DNA of 64,000 nucleotides, from positions 12,697,214 through 12,761,213 of the forward strand of contig NC_045143.1 of assembly GCF_008831285.2 (NCBI RefSeq), read 5' to 3'. The position numbers were made by a program, and so were the translations under genes. Below are positions 48,740-63,818 of this stretch, in pieces (positions within the stretch are counted from its first letter, which is position 1; every line of letters begins with the position of its first letter). The notes under the pieces are model-generated. The model did not search any database. It was not told the origin of the DNA and saw only the letters and a list, made by a program, of their open reading frames with translations. This DNA is from Nymphaea colorata. Taxonomy: Eukaryota; Streptophyta; Magnoliopsida; Nymphaeales; Nymphaeaceae.

Positions 48740-48800
48740 GTATAGGTGCTGAGAGTGGCTGAACCTCGTACCAATGAGAGGAGTCCACAAGATGATGAGT
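48740..48800 (+). repeat. Short LTR-like remnant
   Basis: GGCTGAACCTCGTACCAATG (about 48757-48776) resembles the GGTTCGACCTCGTACCGATG word at about 19880 and its counterparts near 28135 and, reversed, near 31350, all inside Tat/Ogre-like LTRs. Only about 60 bp can be matched by eye. Confidence 0.35.
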
Positions 48801-50134
48801 CTTATCATCTATAACTTGCATTTTTCAAAATGGAGACGAGTTTTCAAATGCAATGCTTTACAATAAAGCTGTTCAACTGCTTCCAAAGTTCCATGTTAGT
48901 AACCCACTCGATTCTTCGAAAGCTCTTTTGAGGAAGCAGGAATTTTCAAAGAAACACTGTGAGCTCTGTCTTTGGCTCCAACTGAAAATTTGAACCAGCA
49001 TATTTGCACTATGTTATGTCATGCTAAAAAAATGTTGTTTTTTCAGTAAAAGCTTGCTAAACAGAAATGAGAAATTCAAAAGAATTCATAGATTGCGACC
49101 TGCTACCAGAAAACTGGAACTATAAAATACATAATTGGACAATTTTGTAAACACTGCACATGTAATAGTCATGTAAACATTGTAAAGAAACGGCTAGAAG
49201 TTACACATGTTTCTAATGAGAATAAATCAAATTATGAAATAATTTAAATGAATGATTCTTCTAGGAAATTACTCTATGAGCGCACAAACAAATAGAACAT
49301 GATACACAAATGCCTAGAACAAATAAAAAAATGCACTCCCAGAACACAAAGCTGCCAAGATTTTTTATGAGAAAAACAACTTTTCCGTATTGTACCCGAG
49401 AAAAGCTTCACTGTGTTATACCTGAAAATGATATTTATAATTTATGACAATGGCATAAACACCTATTCTTATGTCCACAAAATATATTCTACTGTGCAAT
49501 ACTTTTCCAATTAACTTGGTTTTTCTTATCTATGTTGAATGATGCTTGTTTACCAAGACTTTTATTTCCATAAATTTGTGCATGCAGTATGATTCAAAGA
49601 GCTTAATTATGAAATTACTTTTAAACCTGATCTTTGTCATATTCTTATCTTTCCAGGCTAGGTAAAAAATGCATCCTGAATGTCTGTGCCATCAATGGGT
49701 GCTTACTTCCATTTAGAGAACAGTTAAAGACATTTTCTGAAAAGCATCCATAGTTGTTGGTGTGAAAATAGGAATCTCTATATGAGGAGGGGAAGATTGA
49801 TTTTCTTGTGAAGCTGCGATGCTTGTTGTTCATTCCAGTTTGATTCTGGATATTGTTTGTTCCAGTTTGATTCTGGATATTGTTTGTGATTTATAGTTAT
49901 TTATCAATTATAGATTGGAAAAATGTTGGTCTACTAGTTCCTGGTGGTATTTTATGTTCTCTTAAAATAAAATTCACTTTTGTGGGCAATGTTTGATGTC
50001 ATTTTCTGTTTTTTGACATTTTCTTGTGACTCAATTTGACTTGTATGCAGTTGAGTTTTCAACAAGGTAGCCATTGAAGGCATATTCATGCTATTTGATA
50101 TGGAGTTGGCTACTAAATTTTCATGGCGTGGTAG

Positions 50135-51137
50135 ATGATGACGGGCTTCCCTGACATTGGAACTTCAAAATTTACTGCTGGAAGTTCTTCTGATTCTTGT
50201 ATCAAGGACTGTCCCTTGGGTACCACTAGTTCAAAGAACAAGGCTCACAATAAATCTATTTGGTCAACCTTATTTTCCTCCACTTTTACTGCCTTTAATG
50301 CATATAAGGAGTCATCCGGGGAGAAGTCGAAGGGTTATAAAGTTAGGAATGATGGTTGGAGTACAACTGTAAGGAAAGCTCTAACTTGCAACCCAATGAA
50401 GCGCTTCCAGGAACGTATTCTTGGGTTCAACAAACCTGGTATTTCTAGCTATACCAGTGAAATATGGCTGCTGGGAGTCTGCTATAAGATTTCACCTGAG
50501 GGACAGACAAGTGATACAAATAAGAGTGATGGATACATTGCATTCCTGCAAGATTTTTCCTCAAGAATCCGAATGACATATCGCAAAGGTAAGTTTCAAC
50601 ACCTGCATAACTGAGGCTTATCCATCATTAGGCAAAGAAGCCTCTCTTCATAGTTCATATCCTATATCGGCCATGTGGTGGTTTCATGATCCTTATCATT
50701 TGTTTTCTTTGCTAAGTTATGAAGTCTTTCAATAGGTTTTGAAGCCATTGGCGATTCAAAGTTCACCAGTGATGTTAACTGGGGTTGCATGCTTAGAAGT
50801 AGTCAGATGCTTGTTGCTCAGGTACCTTCTTTTCTCTTTTGCTTTCAAACTTGGGCCAATCTATGGAACTCATATACTTCTAGCAACCTTGTTAATTTGT
50901 TTGTTACATTCAGCACTCTCCTTTTAGATTGTCTCTTTCTGTTCATTTGTATTGAAAATATTTTATGCATGTAATTTTATCATAATTTTTTTAGATTATT
51001 AACTTATCTTACATTGATCTTATAAATGTAGGCGCTGCTTTTCCACCACTTGGGAAGGTCTTGGAGAAGGCCAATTGAAAAGGTGAGATGCATGTGTTAG
51101 ACGACATGCAGATACGAATATGCAGATACATTCGTTC

Positions 51138-51171
<34 letters not shown>

Positions 51172-54105
51172 ATATATAACTGTATTTTTTTGTATTATAT
51201 ATTTCTTTTTTTATTTTTAGTTTCTGTTTTAAGCTACAGTTTTTTTTACAACGTTGCAGCTGTTCTTGCCATTGGAGGCTCCAATAGCTAGATTTCTAAA
51301 CATTAGAAAGCCTCCAACAGCTAGATCTACTTCTCTATGAAAGAGACAATTGTCCCTTCCTGTAATCCCAAGCTCCTTTGATACTTTCTTTTGTGAAATA
51401 CATTTTCTTTTGTGAAATACATTTTCTTTTGTGCCTTAGTGCACAGCTTTTTGCTTCAGTTCTATATTTGAGCGTGTCTTTTCCAAGGTGTTATATTTGA
51501 GTGATATATATATTTAAATAGTCTTGCAGCTGGAAAAATTGTTCTATTTTTATCTTTGCTTAAGCTGATATGAGCTGTGAGGTGCTGAATTAGTTCATGG
51601 GACAGGATTAGCAAACAATAGTCAAATCACAACAATAGAAGACAAAGTTGCAGGTCTAGGAGCTCTACCCAAGTAGATCGCAAAAGGCTCTGATGGCTGA
51701 GTTGCCAGTTTGCCAAAGAAGGGGTTTGTTAGATCGTCACAAATTACAAGTGCTTTTACGCATATGCATCTGTCTGAAACTAAGGTACTCAGGGTAATTA
51801 AAATTACATAATTCTGGTAAATTGCAAAGGCTGCTAACTTAAATCCTCAACTGCCAATGGTTATAGCGTAAGTTACAAAGGCCTAAAATTAGCACGTAAG
51901 TTAAATACAAAGTATATCTGTTTGATTTAATCAGAGGCTTTCTGGCTCTGCTTAAGTAAATCACAGAAGGCTACAATATTGCTTATTCAATATGGACTCA
52001 TTCAACCTTTGAAGGCTTGGTATAGTATGTTCAGCAATAAAGGTTAAAATGTAGTTTGAAATCATTTTTGCTCTGACACTTCTTTGTTTTTTAGGAATTC
52101 TAATACAGGGATTGTGATACTGTTACTATACGTGGATGAGATTTTAATAAAAGTTGTGACAAAGAGGAGATTAAGGAAATTAAATTCTTTCTTTGAAAAA
52201 TAGGTTTGAACTTTGAAATGCAGATTTTGGTTTTCTAGCCTAATTTTCTGGGAATTGAAGTGGTGCATTCGACCAGAGGCCAGGGTAATATACTATATAT
52301 TATTCTAATACCAAACTTGCTTTTGATATGATTGTCAAGTTATCAAATGATTAAATTACAAAAACTCCTGAGATTGCTGAAATGAAAATGAAAGTTGTTC
52401 TGTGGATAATACGACTTTGTATAGACAACTTGTTGGATCACTCACGTGTCTCTACCTCACCAGACGTGATATAGCTTATTCTGTTCATATAATAAGCCAA
52501 TTTCTACGTGCTCTTTGCTCAGATATTGGGTGCTGTGTTAAGGATTTTCAAATATATGAAAGGAACTATCAATGAGGGTGTATTTCCTCCCTCATCTTCC
52601 TCACTTGAAAAAATTTCTTATACTGATACTGCCTATAAAGTAGATTAAATAATTGACTGTCAACAATTGTCTTTTGTGCTTTTTAAGGAGAACCTCTTAT
52701 ATTTTGGAGATGCAAGAAACAATGAAAGGTCTCCTATTCTTTTGAAGCAAAGTATAGAGTAATAACTATTAGAACAATGGAAATCGTATGGCTTAGGGAA
52801 CCGTGGGAAGACTTGGGTCTTTGCTTGGAACAACTACAAAATTATGTCGTGTAATATAAGTTCGGTCTATGCAGTTTATAATAGTACATTTCATGAGCAA
52901 ACAGACGTAAAGTTTGACTGCCATTTTGTCAGAGAGGAGTATTTAAGGAAGATAATTGATCTCCCCTATTTAACCACAGGGTTCTAGATTGCAAACTTCT
53001 TCAAGAAGGCTCTATTTTCTCCTTGGTCTAATTCTCTTCCTAGAAAACTTTTGGCGATAACAACACAAATTAGAGAAAATGTGCCAGAATATACATACAT
53101 GTGTATACATATAAATTGTACATCTGTATTTTTTCTATTTTTTATCTTCTCTACTTTTTGTATTTGTTTTTTTTTTTTTTCATTTTTAGCTTCTGGTTTT
53201 AACTGAGCAACAGCTTCCTTGACAAAAGCTGCAGCTCTTTTAGCCATTGGAGGCCCCAACAACTAGATTTCTAGTTGGAGGCTGCAACCATTAGATTTAT
53301 AGCCACTGGAAAGCCTCCAGCAGATTTCCTTCTCTATGAAAGGGACTATTGTCTCTTTATAATCTAATATACTTTGAAGCTTTCTCTTGTGGATACATTT
53401 TTTTTTGTGCCTGACTGAACAATTTTTTGATTTAGCCCTATTGACTATTTCTTTTGTGAGGTTTGTATTTGAAAAATACAGATTTTTGTCTATATTTTTA
53501 CTACCTTGATGCAGTAGCAAATTATGGGGACATGATTGGATCATTTCTCCATTGCATGACCTCCACACTTTCATGGGTCCAATCATATAGAGGGTAATAA
53601 GGTTTTTAAATTGCCACTGCAGGGTTGCTTATGATGGTACCATGTTGATTATGCAGCCATTCAATGGGGAATATATCAAGATTTTGCATCATTTTGGCGA
53701 CTCTAGATCATCTGCCTTTTCGATCCACAACCTACTTGAAGCTGGGAAAGTGTATGGCCTAGTTCCTGGTTCTTGGTTAGGACCATATGCTATGTGTCGT
53801 GCGTGGGAATCTCTTGCTTTTACTAAAAGGGAACTTGATGATCTTGAAGAAGAGAATATATCCTTGCCCATGGCTATGTACATTGTTTCTGGTGATGAGC
53901 ATGGGGAAAGAGGTGGAGCACCTGTTGTTTGCATTGATGATGCTGCTAGACTTTGTTCAGAATTCTTGAATGGTCAAGGAACATGGGCCCCTCTTCTTCT
54001 GTTGGTCCCTTTGGTTCTTGGACTTGATAAAGTTAACCCAAGGTCAGTGCAAGTTCTCTTGGTTCCTTTTGACCAATTGCACTAAATATTTGGACTTTTG
54101 TCCTG

Positions 54106-54141
<36 letters not shown>

Positions 54142-56709
54142 TCACTGCTGTAAACATGACAAACTTGACTATTCTCTTATTTCTACTTCAGAAGATACAA
54201 GAGAGAGTGAAGTGAGTTGTTAGGGTTGTCATGCTAATAGAAGTTTGGATCCTGTTAGTCTACATGGACACACACACAACCCTTCTTGCCAAAACCAGGT
54301 TTTTTTTTTCTTCTTTGGGAAATGCCATGCTTGCATCTGCTCCTACACCTGCACCCTTGTGACAGATTTCAACCAAGTGAATGCTGATGTCATCCCTTGG
54401 CTTCTAGAGAACATGTCTTATTGAGACTTGTGGCTTTTTCAGTTCTCTTTTTTTGCAAATATTTGTTTGTGTGGATTTTCTGGGTAACTGCTACCAGCCA
54501 TATTCATTTTTCGGTTGCTTCCATATGATTTCATTGCCTATTTGGTATTTTCCTACCTTTGTTTTGGCTAGGTGTAGATGGTATATTAAGACTTATGAAG
54601 CATGTAAACAGTTCTAATTATGGACTTTTTAAGATGGGAGACTTAAGGATTTTGACAAAAAATAGAGGTAGAAATAACCTAAGACTATATTTTTAAGTCA
54701 GAAGACCATAGAAATAATTCGTAAGTTCCATTGTCTCAGCGGTATTTGTGAATAAAATCTGGTTTAGGGCTTCAAGGGAAGAACCATGATCTCAATGATA
54801 AACTCTTGAGTGCAAGAATATCTATTTTTAATTCTAACACTGGCTTCTCAATCAGTAATGGCCAATTTAAAGGAAGAAACTCCTTGACATTTTGTTGGTC
54901 TTTGAAGATGTTTGTTGGGATAAGAAAGAAATTTAGCTATATTATGTTGGAATAAAAAAGTCAGGAGAAAGTCATCCTCTTTGATATTATTATGTGGATG
55001 AGAAAGCAAGGATTGAATGTAGGCATCATTTATATGGCTAAAATTTGGAGACAACTTCATGAACTCTGAAATATGAAAGAAGTATGAAGCATGATTCTAT
55101 GGAGCTATTTTTGGATGACAGATTTAAATATATGTAAACAGCAAACTAAGGAGATTGTAGGAAGAAATGGAGTGTCCATGGTAGGGATAGATGTTAAACT
55201 TGAGTGAAGGAGATATAAGAAGGATTGCAAAAAAGAGAAAATATTTGAGTAGTTGTTGGAACTGAGAATGATAACTTAATAGTGGCCATAGGGTATCAAA
55301 CATCTGGTCATGGATGATGAATTTCGTTTCCAATGTATGTAACGAGATGCTGATCTATCTAGTGGCTATGTTACTTTTCTCGAAATAAGGAATTAAGTTA
55401 GAAAGTTATCCACATTACCTGTAACATGAGTGGTTGTCTTTGAATCAATACACTACACCATTCTCCTTGATCATCGCACTTCAAATTTACCCTTGATAAG
55501 GTGGCCTAAAGAAGATCCTTCATATCTAACCCAATTTCTCATGGAGTATCTTTATCTCTTCTCCTTGATAAACTGTCTCCCTTGTAGATGTTTCATTTGT
55601 TTTATGGGTTGTACCAGCGATTCACCCTGATGTGACCCTGGTTGTTCCATAAGAAACACATAGGCACATTTTTAGAATAGAAGGGACTATATTAAGGGTA
55701 GATAACAACCACACAACCCCCCCCCCCCCCCCCCTCTAGAGTTCCTTGGCCACATCCTTGCCCTCCACTAAAACCATCAAATCGCCCTTGGCCAACCAAT
55801 ACAACAATTGTTAATGCCTGTTCTTGGTCTCATTGGATAGACCCTTCACTTCATTTCATACTATAGAAGTTTGGCCTGTAGGTTTTCAAGAGATGACAGC
55901 TCTTATAAACATAACAGAACCAGACAATAGATGGTATTCTGGCACCAGTCTACTTAAAAGTTATTCAAACTTTGTCCTTGTCTGCCACTTCATATCCGTC
56001 AACTGCCAACTAATCAGAAATATTAGTGATCTGGTTCAAATACTTCATGATAACTTGAGCCCTTTGTAAGAAGCTGAAATTCTCTCTAAGGGTATGTAAT
56101 ACTAGCCTTCAAAATTTGAGAATATCACACAATTATTTAGCTGAGCACTCATTAGGAATCTTACGAACACTTCTTGAGGAAGTATTGAAGTAATATAAGC
56201 AACCACCACTTGTTCACACTTCATTCAGCTTTTATACTTACAATTTGGAACTAGTTATTGAGTGGCAACCCCACTCCCATTCTAACTTTATGGTTGACAT
56301 ATTCTGGAGATGCTGAAATGGATCCATCCAGGTGCCTTGAGAGACCTTGGCTTTTAGTAAATGGAAAGTTATTCGTTTCCACGTGAGGAAATTGGAGGTG
56401 GTGAGTTTTTAAGAAACAAGTTGACCCAGGAAATTGGAGAAGATGACAGATTGAGGATGGGAATATATGAAACACAAAAGTTGAATGGAACATGTGTGTC
56501 TAAGAATGTTCAACACAACAATGTTGGTTAGGGGCAAAAAAAAAAAAAAAGATACTGGCTTTGTTAGTTTCTCTCCTTGGAAAATCTCTTTATTTTTTTT
56601 TTAATTGGTCAGATCAGATTATAGTTTCTTTTTCTGTAGTGATCAGTTCTTTTGGTTGGAGTTATACCAACGTTTGACCTGAGGCCTCTTTTGTACAACA
56701 TTTTTTCTT

Positions 56710-56747
<38 letters not shown>

Positions 56748-59700
56748 CACGTTTTTGGAGCCGTCTTATTGCCCACAATAGAGAAGATGACAGAAGAAAG
56801 AGAATACTAATTTAGAGACGTTTAGGGACAGTTCAGCAAAGGACGAAAGGTTTTGAATAATGTGTCAGACCAAAAAAATCAAATTCAACAGCAGAACAGG
56901 AAGATATGACCTGATTCAAATTCAAATTCAGATTGAGATGTAATTTCAATCTGTTAGGACAAGAAAAGACAACTAGGAAGAATTAGAGCAAACTGATTTA
57001 GCGCAAACAGAAATCAGGCAGAAATCAGATGTTGGGGGAGAAGAATTAGGGCAAATTTGTTTAGGGCAAACATAAGTCAGACAAAAATCAGATCTAGAGA
57101 CAGAAACAGAATATATGAGAAGGAGAATTAAGGGAGCAATGGTGGGAACAAAAAAGAAGAAAAGAATCAGACAAAGAGAATTTTCAGAAAGAGATGTTAA
57201 GTCCCTGGAGAGGCCTTTTGAATAAAGATTCAGTCCAATGATTAGATTTTCTCTGATAAAGTATTGAAAAAGTAGAGAAAGAGGCTAGGTATCATTGCAT
57301 ACAATCAGTATTTAGACTCATAAATATAGGTGATATAAGAACTGGACTGGATATCCAGATCCAAATAATAGTAAAACAAAGAAGAAATAAATATATATGT
57401 GTCTCCTAACGAAGTGCTAAAATACAAAAGTGCAAACACTGGCTAGCATGCAGCTTGATTGGAATGCGATATGGTTGTCAAGAAGTTGCCTTGACATCCT
57501 AGTGGGCCTACAAATTACCTCTAGCAAATATCAGTTAGAGAAAATTGAAGAGCGCAAGGAAAAAAGAAAAGAAAGCACTGGATGCTTCTTTGGATACCCA
57601 CTTTTCTTTAGTTTGAAAGATAAAACAATACAAAAATGCTAATCTCTTCCATATGAAGACATGCACACACACGTATTATGTTTGTTATGCGCCTATGTCT
57701 GAAGTTGAATTCCTTTATCATAATTTGCATGGTCTTAGATTAGGTATCTTTATCAAATGCTTTCCAGAAGATGAAAAGACTGTCAACAGTTATGACTCAC
57801 CACAGTTATAAAGTATATTCCATGGTTTTCCCCTAATATATGTATCTGTTCCAAAAGATATTTTCTGGTTATTAATTAATGAGGAAGATGCTTTATGGTT
57901 CAAATAAAACAAAAAATATCACCATGCTTTCTTGAAAGCCTTCTAGATGTTCTAACGGTTGATACATCATTATATTTCCTTACATGCTGCTGAAACATGT
58001 GGAGAAAATTGTTTCCAGATATTTCTTCTGGAAAACCAAAGCTTCAGATAAAGTCTTTTTTGGTTCTTTAAACTTTATTCCTTATTTTAATTCAGGTATA
58101 TACCTTCACTATGTGCAACTTTCACGTTTCCTCAATCCCTTGGTATATTGGGTGGAAAACCTGGAGCCTCGACTTACATTGTTGGAGTGCAAGATGAACA
58201 AGCAATATACCTGGATCCCCATGAAGTTCAACCAGTGAGTTCTTTGAAATTGACATTAAGTGAATTTTTTTATTCCGAAATGCCGCAGATATTTCCAAGT
58301 CTTTTGCTGCATGCTTGTTGCCATTTTACATGCTTGCTGTCACATTCAGGGACATTTGTGCGCAAGGAGTAGAACATCTCAGATAGAATGTCCTAGATGT
58401 TCTTTTCCATTCTTCCTGTCGAAAACCAGGGGTGTGACAGAAGCTTTTGGGACTACCCCTTTTTTAAAATAGATTGATGAAGGATGCCTTGAGATGTCTT
58501 AAATCCTCCATTGTGTTTGAATCAGGTGTTTATAATCAAGTTTAAACATCTGTCTCAGACGTTGTCCACCATTCAGGCACTCCCTCATTGCTATGACAAT
58601 ATTTTTTTCTGTACTTTGAAGTTTTCATTATGGTTCTTACTACCCAAGGAATATGATCCAGTATATGCCTGCTTCTGTCCTTGATTGGCAGCCATTTTAT
58701 GTGTGAGGTGTGGTCATGGACAGAACCAGCTTTGCACTGGTCTGCATGAAAACAACAAGATCGGAACAATCATTTATAATCTTTTTTACATGTACATTCT
58801 GGTTCCTAAATTGATATTCACTCTACGTATATTCTAAACCATATGAAGGTATATCTGTTACATATAACTGTACTGTTTTCTCCAATATAATTAGATAATT
58901 CAACCACTTTAGTAGCTTCAAATGCTAATACTGCAAGGTTGGCACGAGGTCTCATCAAATAAGGCCTGAATGTAAGGAAACACATGAAAAAAATCTCTAA
59001 ATAACAAAAATCTCCTGAAATGACATTCCGTGTGATGTGCATAATGCATGCAAGCGTGTCCTATGTGTCCCTTATTTGTATCATGAAATCATGCAGAGTA
59101 CGTATGCTTTTCATTGATGTTTGCATATAATGAATCAAACATATTCTATGATTGGTGGATCCTAACACCTCAAGTGTGAGTAGGATTGTAGATAGGTTGG
59201 ATTAAGCTGGGCCAGGCTAATACGGGCTTGACTTGGCTTTAAAAATGCTGGGCCAAGGCTGACCTGAAACTAGGTTGGGCCCATAACCTCAGGACTAGAC
59301 CTAGACTGAACATTCGAACCAGATATCTCTGTTAGAATCTGATTCACCCAAGGTACTTGCTTTGAAGCATAGTCACAAATAACGTTTCAGAGTTTTAAAC
59401 GGCGATGTTTTTCTTGGGTATAATATGGCGAGCTTGAAGAAAAGGGAAAAATACGGTAAATTTATAAAAATTTAAAAAAACTAAAAATGGGGGAAAAGCT
59501 CGCTCCTGCAAGTGCACTTTAAAATAAGTGAGAAACTAATAATACAAACATCAAAAGATAAGTAGATTTGCAACAACTAAAAATAGAAACTAAAAAAAGC
59601 TGTTTGGCATTAAAAAAATGAAAAAAATGAAAAAAAAAACGCGCTAAAAATACGTTTTTCGATTTTTAACATTTTTTTTAAAAAAAAAGACATTTCTTTA

Positions 59701-62700
59701 AAGTTTTAAACAGCAATTTAATTTATTGCATTTTTTTTTCAAAAAAACACATTTTATGAGAGAACCAAATATATTGAAATGGATTGTCATTTTGTGCGAA
59801 AGGAATTTCTTAAGAATAATATTGAATTTGAATTGGCATACATCTTCACCAAAGGACTTGGAGCCACTAGATTCTCTTTGCTTCTTAGCAAACTTTCAGT
59901 GATATAAGTCATATAACTATATAAGTTTGAGAGAGAGGGGGGCGTGGGTGGGTGGGAGGGATTCTCTTAGCAAACTTTCAGTGATACCACTTAAGTTTGA
60001 AGAAGGGGGTGGGAGTTGGGATGTTAGATGCTATTGTAACTTTCTTGTATTTTTTGTGTATTTATTCTTATATTTTCTATTTATTCTTTCTTTCTTTTAT
60101 GTACCTTTATTCTTTATTCGTTGTAATTTTATCTTTTCTTTCTGTTCAACTGAATAAGGTCAACTGAAGAGAGCTAGCCGTTGGAGAATCCAGCTGCTAG
60201 ATTTCAAGCCGTTGGAGACTCCAATAGCCCTCTCACTTTCCCTATTTACTGTAGGCTGTTCTTCTTTTTTCTTTTAGCTATTCGACAGCTATTTGGAGAT
60301 ACTGTTAAAGTAGTTTTCTGTCCACATTGTGTGTGAGGTTGAGTTGCTTGTGACACATTCTGTTCTGTTCACAAAACTATTTTTAGCCACAAGATTGTTG
60401 GAAACAAACTTTTAATAAAGTGACTTAACACGATGGCCTAGTTGACCCTGCAAATATTTGGCTTATTACATTTAGAGACACTAAAAGCACATTTGGAAAA
60501 CATTGAAGTTGGCATTGACAAAGGCTTTGAGGCAAGGCAAGCAAAATGAGCATGAGCAAAAGAAACTTCTTGAAAAACATATACATTGTGTTGTATTTTC
60601 CCTGCGCAAACATCTCTCTCATATGAAGATCCTTGTCATGAATAGTAAGAAATTCAACTGAAGCATGATTATCATCAATAAGTTTGCAAACTAAGAATGT
60701 TTTTCTAATATTGAGGGCATGGAGAACATTGGTGGAAAGTAGAATTTGAATGGGAATAATAGAGTTTCCAACTTGAGAGACATGATGATTGTTGAGAGAG
60801 AGAGAGAAAACTGCACGATCTAATTCATTAAGCTGCCCACTTCTCACGTTAAATGAGAATTAGGGTAAAAAGAAGAAATTACAAAAACAGTCCAAGACTG
60901 GAACAACTATTAATAAAAGCTGTTAATACAACTTTTAAATATTCAAAAGACCACCTATTATAAATGTTATTCAACAATGATGAGAACAATCTCCAGTGAC
61001 TATATTACTACCGAATCGAGAATGAGATTTCTGAGTTCCCTATCTCCTGTGACATGGATCGCTGCCCTGGAATCGACATGCCAAGTCCCTTGATAATTTG
61101 GTTTCAGATTTAAGCCCACCAAAGAGCCTTTGCATTTGGGGATTCGGAGGCATGTTAGGCATAGGAAGATGCCCACGACCTCTGTGGCCATTTCTTCCCT
61201 ATCTTTCCCTCCCTCAAGAGGCATAACCTTCTCTAGATTGATCGTAGGCCACTTCTGTGGCAAGAACATTGTGAGTACCTTTCTATACTCGAGACTCTTT
61301 TGAAAATCCTTTAGTGTCATTTCATGTAAAAAATTTGGCACATAAATCCTCAAATTTAGGAGCTCTGACAGACATAGCAATGAGGTGATAAAAATGTGAT
61401 AGTTAAGTCCCAAGAAGTGGCCAGCTGATTTGTTGTGGTTTTTATTTGGTTCAAATATTTCATGACAGATGTGGAGTCCTTCCTCATCTTCTGAAATTCA
61501 TGCTTGAAATTTAGTGATCTGCATGTATGTCTGAACCATCTTCCCATAACTGTGCAGCTGAACAATCATCTCAAGTTGCACATGCACCTCTTGTGACAGT
61601 GGATGTAATATAGGTGACCCTTTTCTCCCAATTAAGATGCTATGGGTTTCTGATGAACATGGTTAAAGTTGTCTATTGTCATCTTTGTCTTCTCATGAAA
61701 TGAACTGTGGAGGACCTGGAAAAATCCACCCAAGTGACTAAGGAGAATGGATCTCCTTATTTAAGAAATTCTTTGCTTCTTCCAAGTCAAAAAATTTGAA
61801 GTATTTCATTTTCTCATAAACAAGTAGAATTAAGAAACTTTAATAAAGTACAGACTAAGAGAGAAAACCATAGTTATTCTTAAAAACAAGGTATATAGTC
61901 CAAAATGATGTATAAATCTATGGGAACTTCAAAATAGTATAAGTCTGCCTTGACCTTCCAATTTTCATCCTTTTTCTTATGTAGAATTTTGGGAATGCTA
62001 AACTGATCAGCAATTGAACTTAATCTCCAATCAGACCTATCAGCGACTTGGGGGCTGGTCTGGTGCAATGAGTATCTTGTAATAGGAGGAGATCTCAATA
62101 TGATGCACTAAATCAGGAATGTGTCTCACATGAATTCCAAATATCAATGACTCAGTTTAAAGTTGATGATGTGGACAGACACCAGATCTAATGTGAATAC
62201 AGATCAGATTTCAGAAAAGCAGATTTGAGAAATTAAACTAGGAATTTGAAATAAGTAGAATGAGTAATAATACCAATTAGGTTTTGGTGAAAAAGAATTC
62301 AAATTATGGTTTTGAGGACATACCTTAATGAGAGGTAAAATAGTGCAAATGATGACAAATTGAATAAAACTAGACCTATGTTGCGAATTGAAGAAGAAGA
62401 AACACAGATTTTCATGGAAATCAACTGAAGAAGAAAACACAACAGGTTGTGTCGTAGATTTGGGAAAAGAGGGAATATTTGGGAAAAGAAGAAAACTTCT
62501 TTTTCAATAACATGATTTCTGGAGCACAATTTTGGAGGCAATCTCAGACCTGCGAACTGAGCGATTCTGATACCATGTGAGAATTTTCACCCAAGGCACT
62601 TGCTGTAATTACAAGATCCCATTAGTGAAGAGCATGGCAAATGAGATGAACACAACTGGGCCTGGATCAAACTTAATTTGGATCCGACCTAACAGATAAT

Positions 62701-63761
62701 CCTGAAAAACCAATTTTTTCACATTAGTTAATAGTGTCTGGTTTACACAAGTTTTCATGTTACGATAATTTTTATAAAATATTAAATATTGCAATTTTTT
62801 AGGGCGTTAAATGTTGAATAATTTCTTGTTTTAGAAAATTAATACATACAACTGCATAAATTACAAATGAATGTATCATATATATAATATTCCATTGATT
62901 AACGTAAGATTGCATTAAATATTAGAGTGAGTTCCATGAAACAATACGTGTTTGATAATTTCAAGTTGTGGAAAGTTGTTGCGTGGAATAAGGAGAATAA
63001 AGTAATATATAATATTTCGTCAATTAAGAGATTAGAAACAGATAAAATAAACAAAATCTAATAAAAACAAGCGATGAACAGACTTGGAAACAAGTTTATT
63101 AGTGTCAAATCAGATCATATTCATATGATAATAACACTAACAGACTTGGTAAAGGTAAAAAAGTGAAAGAAAATGATAAATGTTGGACAATTTTTAACTT
63201 CGTCAAAATTGACCGAGTCCAGTATGGGATAGGTTTGGCCTTGGGTGCATTGACTGCACCTGACATGGTCAGAGCCACATCCAAGTTGTGTCAGCCTTGC
63301 CTGCACCCGTACCCACGTTGGATCTTGTTGCCAATGGTGCTTCTTCCTTTTGGAAGTTTTCATGTTTTCTATATATATGTGTATATAGCAAGAGAGAGAG
63401 AGATTGGTATGTCCCAGACCACTTAGGTCAGACCTCCTAAATTCTTGTCAAATAATATTTTAAACAAAATATGAACATTCTAATGTGTTCATGGATACAA
63501 AATTAGCATAAAGCATGTCTTTGTTTAAGTTGTTTCTGTGAAAATATTTATTTTTTTTGTTATTAGAGTTTTGATGTTATAAGAGCTGTTCATTTCTTCA
63601 TTTTAAAAAACGTTATTCAACTAAAAATGATTCAAAGTGTATGTTTCTCATTAAAACATTCTTAAGATAATATTTATACAGTTAGATGGGGAACAATTTT
63701 GAGGGGTCTACTTTTTGTCCTAACCTAGTGTGGTATCTACAACTCTCTCTCTCTCTCTCCA

Positions 63762-63818
<57 letters not shown>

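Larger units (their letters stand above)
45040..50050. other. Intergenic DNA or 5'-UTR intron upstream of ATG4
   Basis: No coding sequence recognised apart from short chance frames. The stretch contains the CCTAGG-rich foldback element (46862-47745) and a short LTR-like word cluster near 48740-48800. An AG acceptor at 50048-50050 lies 84 bp before the ATG4 start codon. If it is used, part of this interval is a 5'-UTR intron. Confidence 0.4.

Noticed and set aside
59330-59365. Second LTR start for the minus-strand copia at 60425-62575
   Set aside because: About 30 bp resemble the LTR start at 62576 (both with TTCACCCAAGG), but similarity stops at once and intervening sequence belongs to a plus-strand fragment.
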